Positions 62,201-64,000 of a stretch of DNA of 64,000 nt are shown here, piece by piece. The translations under genes and the position numbers were made by a program. The DNA comes from Deinococcus radiotolerans (lineage in GTDB: Bacteria; Deinococcota; Deinococci; Deinococcales; Deinococcaceae). The first letter of the stretch is position 1, and every line of letters starts with the position of its first letter. Where the stretch lies: the NCBI RefSeq assembly GCF_014647435.1, contig NZ_BMPE01000005.1, forward strand, positions 124,001-188,000. The letters are read 5' to 3'. The notes below the pieces were generated by a model. It was not told where the DNA came from. It worked only from the letters and a program-made list of their open reading frames with translations, and ran no database searches.

Positions 62201-64000
62201 GCCTGCCCATTGACGTGCTGCCCGTCGGCGAGCAGCTGACCGCCCTGACCGTCGCCAGCAAGAGCAACCCCCAGGTCAGCGGCTTCGTGGCCCTGGTCCC
62301 CGAGGACCGCGTCACGGACACCTTGAAGCCCGAACGCACCCGCCTGCTGCGCCTCACGCGCGGCGACATCGCCCCCGGCAGCGAAACGCTAGTTGTCACC
62401 ACCCTGGAACGCGGCACCGGCAAGGTCCTGCGGCAGGTGACCTTGCAGCGCAACACGGACTACATCCTCGACGGGCGCACTGGGATCATCACCCTGGCCC
62501 GCGCCCTGGACGACCTGGACCTCGACGGCAACGACGTGCGCGTTCAGGCCACGTACCGCATCAACGACCCGCTCGCGCAGCGCAAGCTCGCCTACGGCGC
62601 GCAGGTGAAGTACCAGACCGAACGCGTCAGTGTTGGCGTGGCCGCCGTCAGCCTGGACGGCACCGTCACCACCGGCGCCCGCGCCAGCTACACCAACGGC
62701 GCCACCCGCGCCGACGGCCTGCTCACCTACTCCGGCGGCTTCCAGGCCAGCGGGGACTTCAGCACCAAGGTCGGCAGCAGCGCCATCCAGGCCCGCATCC
62801 GCTACCAGGACGGCAGCTACCACGGTCTGGCGCCCATCACGCCCGGCCTGAACGCCAGCGCCAGCGTCACCACGCAGCACACCAGCCGCCTCAGCAGCAA
62901 CGTGCAGGCCGAGTACCACAACACCCTGGGCGCCACCACCACCGACACCCAGGGCGGCAGCGTCACCGCCCGCGCCGACTACCGCGTCGCGCCCTTCAGC
63001 ATCGGCGCGGGCGTCAAGTACGCCTACGGTGACCAGTACGGCGTCGGCGCCGTCCTCAGCGCCGGGTACCATAAGGCCCCGCTGGACGTGGACATCACCC
63101 ACACCCAGCCGCTCGCGGGAGGCGCCGGAGGCAACCTCGATCCTATCACCACCATCAGCACCCGCTACGCCGTCACGGACGCCATCACGGTGGGCCTCAC
63201 CGACGAACTCAACTGGAAGACCGGGCAGCGCGCCACCCTCAGCCTCGACACCCGCGTGGGCAGCGCCAACTACCAGGTCGCGTACGACCTGCCCAGCGCC
63301 GGCGGCCAGGGCAACCGCGCGCGGTTCGGCGTCACCACCAGCGTGCCCATCAGCAAGGAACTCACCGCCGGCGTGCGCGCCAGCGCCACGTACGACATCA
63401 GCGCGCAGAAACCTGAACTCGGCGCCGGCGTGGACCTCAGCTACAAGACCAGCGCCGTCAGCGCCACCGCCGGCACCGACCTCACCTACAGCAACCTGGG
63501 CTTCGGCGTGGTGCTGCGCGGCGGGATCAGCGGCAGCCTCACCGAGCACCTCACCCTCACCGGGGACGGCCTCGTGGAATTCGGCGCGGGCAAGAACGGC
63601 CAGCGCGTCGCCCTGGGCTTCGCGTACCGCGACCGCACCTTCAACGCCCTGGGCAGCGTCCGCTACGTGAACGGCACCCTGGCCGGCACTCAACCCGAAC
63701 TGAGCAGCAGCCTGGCCGCCGAGTACCGCCAGCCCACCTGGGCCGTGCGCGCCGGCCTGGACACCCGCACCCTGCTCAACGACCCGGGCAGCTTCACCGC
63801 GCAGCTGGGCCTCAGCGGCACGTACTACGTCACCGACCGCGTCGGTGTGGGCGCCTGGGGCCGCGTGCTCGCCCAGCCGGGCAGCCAGACCACCCAGCTC
63901 GGCTACGGCCTCGAAGCCAGCTACCGCGCCCTGCCCGGCACGTGGGTCACCGTCGGCTACAACCCCCAGGGCTTCGTCGGCCTGGGCGGCCCCGACACCC
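59275..64000 (+). CDS. Giant surface/outer-membrane-like protein, 3' end beyond the window
   Basis: From GTG 59275 (GGAGGTACTGAAC ribosome site) the frame stays open to the last base, more than 1,575 codons. A signal peptide (FKRFATTLSALLAASVSAGAQ) is followed by beta-rich modules, including a DUF11 unit near residues 450-530 (AVGDEVTVTLRVTNTGDTQQSYTLEDQVPAG). Cysteines are rare (359 and 530 seen). A Pro/Ala linker lies at about 544-568. From about residue 880 the sequence becomes repeated alternating strands (YRVAPFSIGAGVKYAYGDQYGVGAVLSAGY), resembling an outer-membrane beta barrel. RNTDYILDGRTGIITL is a motif I associate with large outer-membrane proteins. The true C-terminus is not visible. 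Confidence 0.85.
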   Translation, partial: MQPDFKRFATTLSALLAASVSAGAQNVSTSLPLTSVGDRLMWTVGDQDLILDVPLAGPVRLELYSPRVDPGDYRSDTYYGDEQYDAGRSPVSTTFSVLREDGSTLLTRTFTPGQHDWATLLDQDLPAGRYHLRAATSGNGKNTFAIRLAGVSADVHADQLSVNVHSRDWVPAVNITTDGRAHVLRLYDGDGPQELEARLRDAQGHIYPLQVSADLSVTDLPLPATPGAYTVELRQPAGARQFSNTVGFSLLRDGTPTPMTVARVDQTGTLSVRAELVLPNGTRPTQAQVTVGNTPLTVQGQVEQRVPTGTYPVTAAPVPGAQVSVSGNVTVPRDGRGDTLVQVRPTVNLDLSADKLDVCQGDTVTLRARASTAFAGDLPLDLTLDAPGLSDKRVRTGTLNAATPGELTFTAAASQPGPLTVTARLAPWGLERQVQLNVRPERTTLQLQRDLPASAAVGDEVTVTLRVTNTGDTQQSYTLEDQVPAGLQVTDPTRFSGTLAPGETRTLSYRATVQQAGDLTVSGQLTSDGCAAPQSSQGTLNAQAPAEPSPAQTPTGTPAPQASAPQQLRSSSVSLPFDAPSQATEIVIAHAPPASAQYVPGSARLNGAALADPQVGPSGTLYWTLPGPAQRGGTAVRGTVTYDLSHTGPLAELPAPALLARFKGERSEVLHGTLSDADLRAARAQGSEQAANDGAIKFPLQGTLIRIRDRINVTVEVPLDGPVALRVNGQPVSEDRIGETTIDPGQGVRRLTFIGVPLQPGTNTLQLGADTVTVQLVGATSRIEVKPVALTADGATPLRLKIRTLDASGNLTSQDSVTLRSNIDPTQQGASSATGTYTLPLVNGEGELVLQPQSTPTTLKLQVVQGQDVTTYTFDVTPDSSRVGVGLISATLGLDGHLSLADDLTWQARASYEGPLAGGKLYVAADKAGLPTEQDTLRRFATFGDASTQSTAMQGIDPVAIRYDHPSFRAEYRTGSLPIDVLPVGEQLTALTVASKSNPQVSGFVALVPEDRVTDTLKPERTRLLRLTRGDIAPGSETLVVTTLERGTGKVLRQVTLQRNTDYILDGRTGIITLARALDDLDLDGNDVRVQATYRINDPLAQRKLAYGAQVKYQTERVSVGVAAVSLDGTVTTGARASYTNGATRADGLLTYSGGFQASGDFSTKVGSSAIQARIRYQDGSYHGLAPITPGLNASASVTTQHTSRLSSNVQAEYHNTLGATTTDTQGGSVTARADYRVAPFSIGAGVKYAYGDQYGVGAVLSAGYHKAPLDVDITHTQPLAGGAGGNLDPITTISTRYAVTDAITVGLTDELNWKTGQRATLSLDTRVGSANYQVAYDLPSAGGQGNRARFGVTTSVPISKELTAGVRASATYDISAQKPELGAGVDLSYKTSAVSATAGTDLTYSNLGFGVVLRGGISGSLTEHLTLTGDGLVEFGAGKNGQRVALGFAYRDRTFNALGSVRYVNGTLAGTQPELSSSLAAEYRQPTWAVRAGLDTRTLLNDPGSFTAQLGLSGTYYVTDRVGVGAWGRVLAQPGSQTTQLGYGLEASYRALPGTWVTVGYNPQGFVGLGGPDT

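Overview
The window is very GC-rich and looks like chromosomal DNA of a Deinococcus, by inference from gene content and signals. Supporting points are a Thermus/Deinococcus-type 7Fe ferredoxin, a LysN-type aminotransferase, a tandem glutamate dehydrogenase pair, an HspR-type HAIR operator at dnaK, LptC/OstA-like proteins, and many genes whose only visible promoter is a TANNNT hexamer 5-8 bases before the start codon. That spacing is the leaderless arrangement known to be common in Deinococcus. I saw no tRNA, rRNA, CRISPR array, insertion sequence, phage gene or replication origin.

Layout. 1-9.9 kb: end of an unknown gene, a methyltransferase, a lipoprotein cyclophilin, cmk, a large S8 protease lipoprotein followed by an Ig-repeat/PPC lipoprotein, two tandem alpha/beta hydrolases and a nitroreductase. 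9.9-15 kb: a padR-HAAS-HAAS operon, tatD, and a three-gene LptC/OstA-like envelope operon. 15-25.4 kb: usp-ldh, a GGDEF protein, a beta-CASP metallo-hydrolase, a DUF3105 lipoprotein, rplU-rpmA with obgE downstream, a DUF1232 protein, a two-component system and a nucleotidyltransferase. 25.4-36.5 kb: ferredoxin, a CorA-type transporter with a proline-rich upstream reading frame, DoxX, murI-rph, lysN, fba, a second multi-domain S8 protease, a CBS protein and an SDR. 36.5-41 kb: dnaK, grpE, a VF530-ankyrin gene and dnaJ on the minus strand. 41-47.6 kb: a small gene split by an in-frame TGA, an APC permease, two glutamate dehydrogenases and a polyprenyl synthase. 47.6-53.3 kb: small membrane proteins, GNAT and NTF2-like genes, an unknown 427-residue protein, mutY and a cis-prenyl transferase. 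53.5 kb to the end: a secreted/surface locus of four plus-strand genes; the last is open at the window edge and continues outside it.

How the genes work together. The clearest functional groups are the chaperone operon, the envelope genes (Ost/Lpt-like set, two prenyl synthases, murI, the DUF11 surface locus, exported proteases and lipoproteins) and the glutamate/lysine amino-group genes (gdh pair, lysN). The points most worth following are the surface locus with a palindrome over its -10 box, the proline-rich frame before the CorA gene, the VF530-ankyrin gene inside the dnaK operon with an inverted repeat over its start codon, the OstA-like trio in a lineage thought to lack LPS, and the Lys-to-Met change in the first glutamate dehydrogenase.
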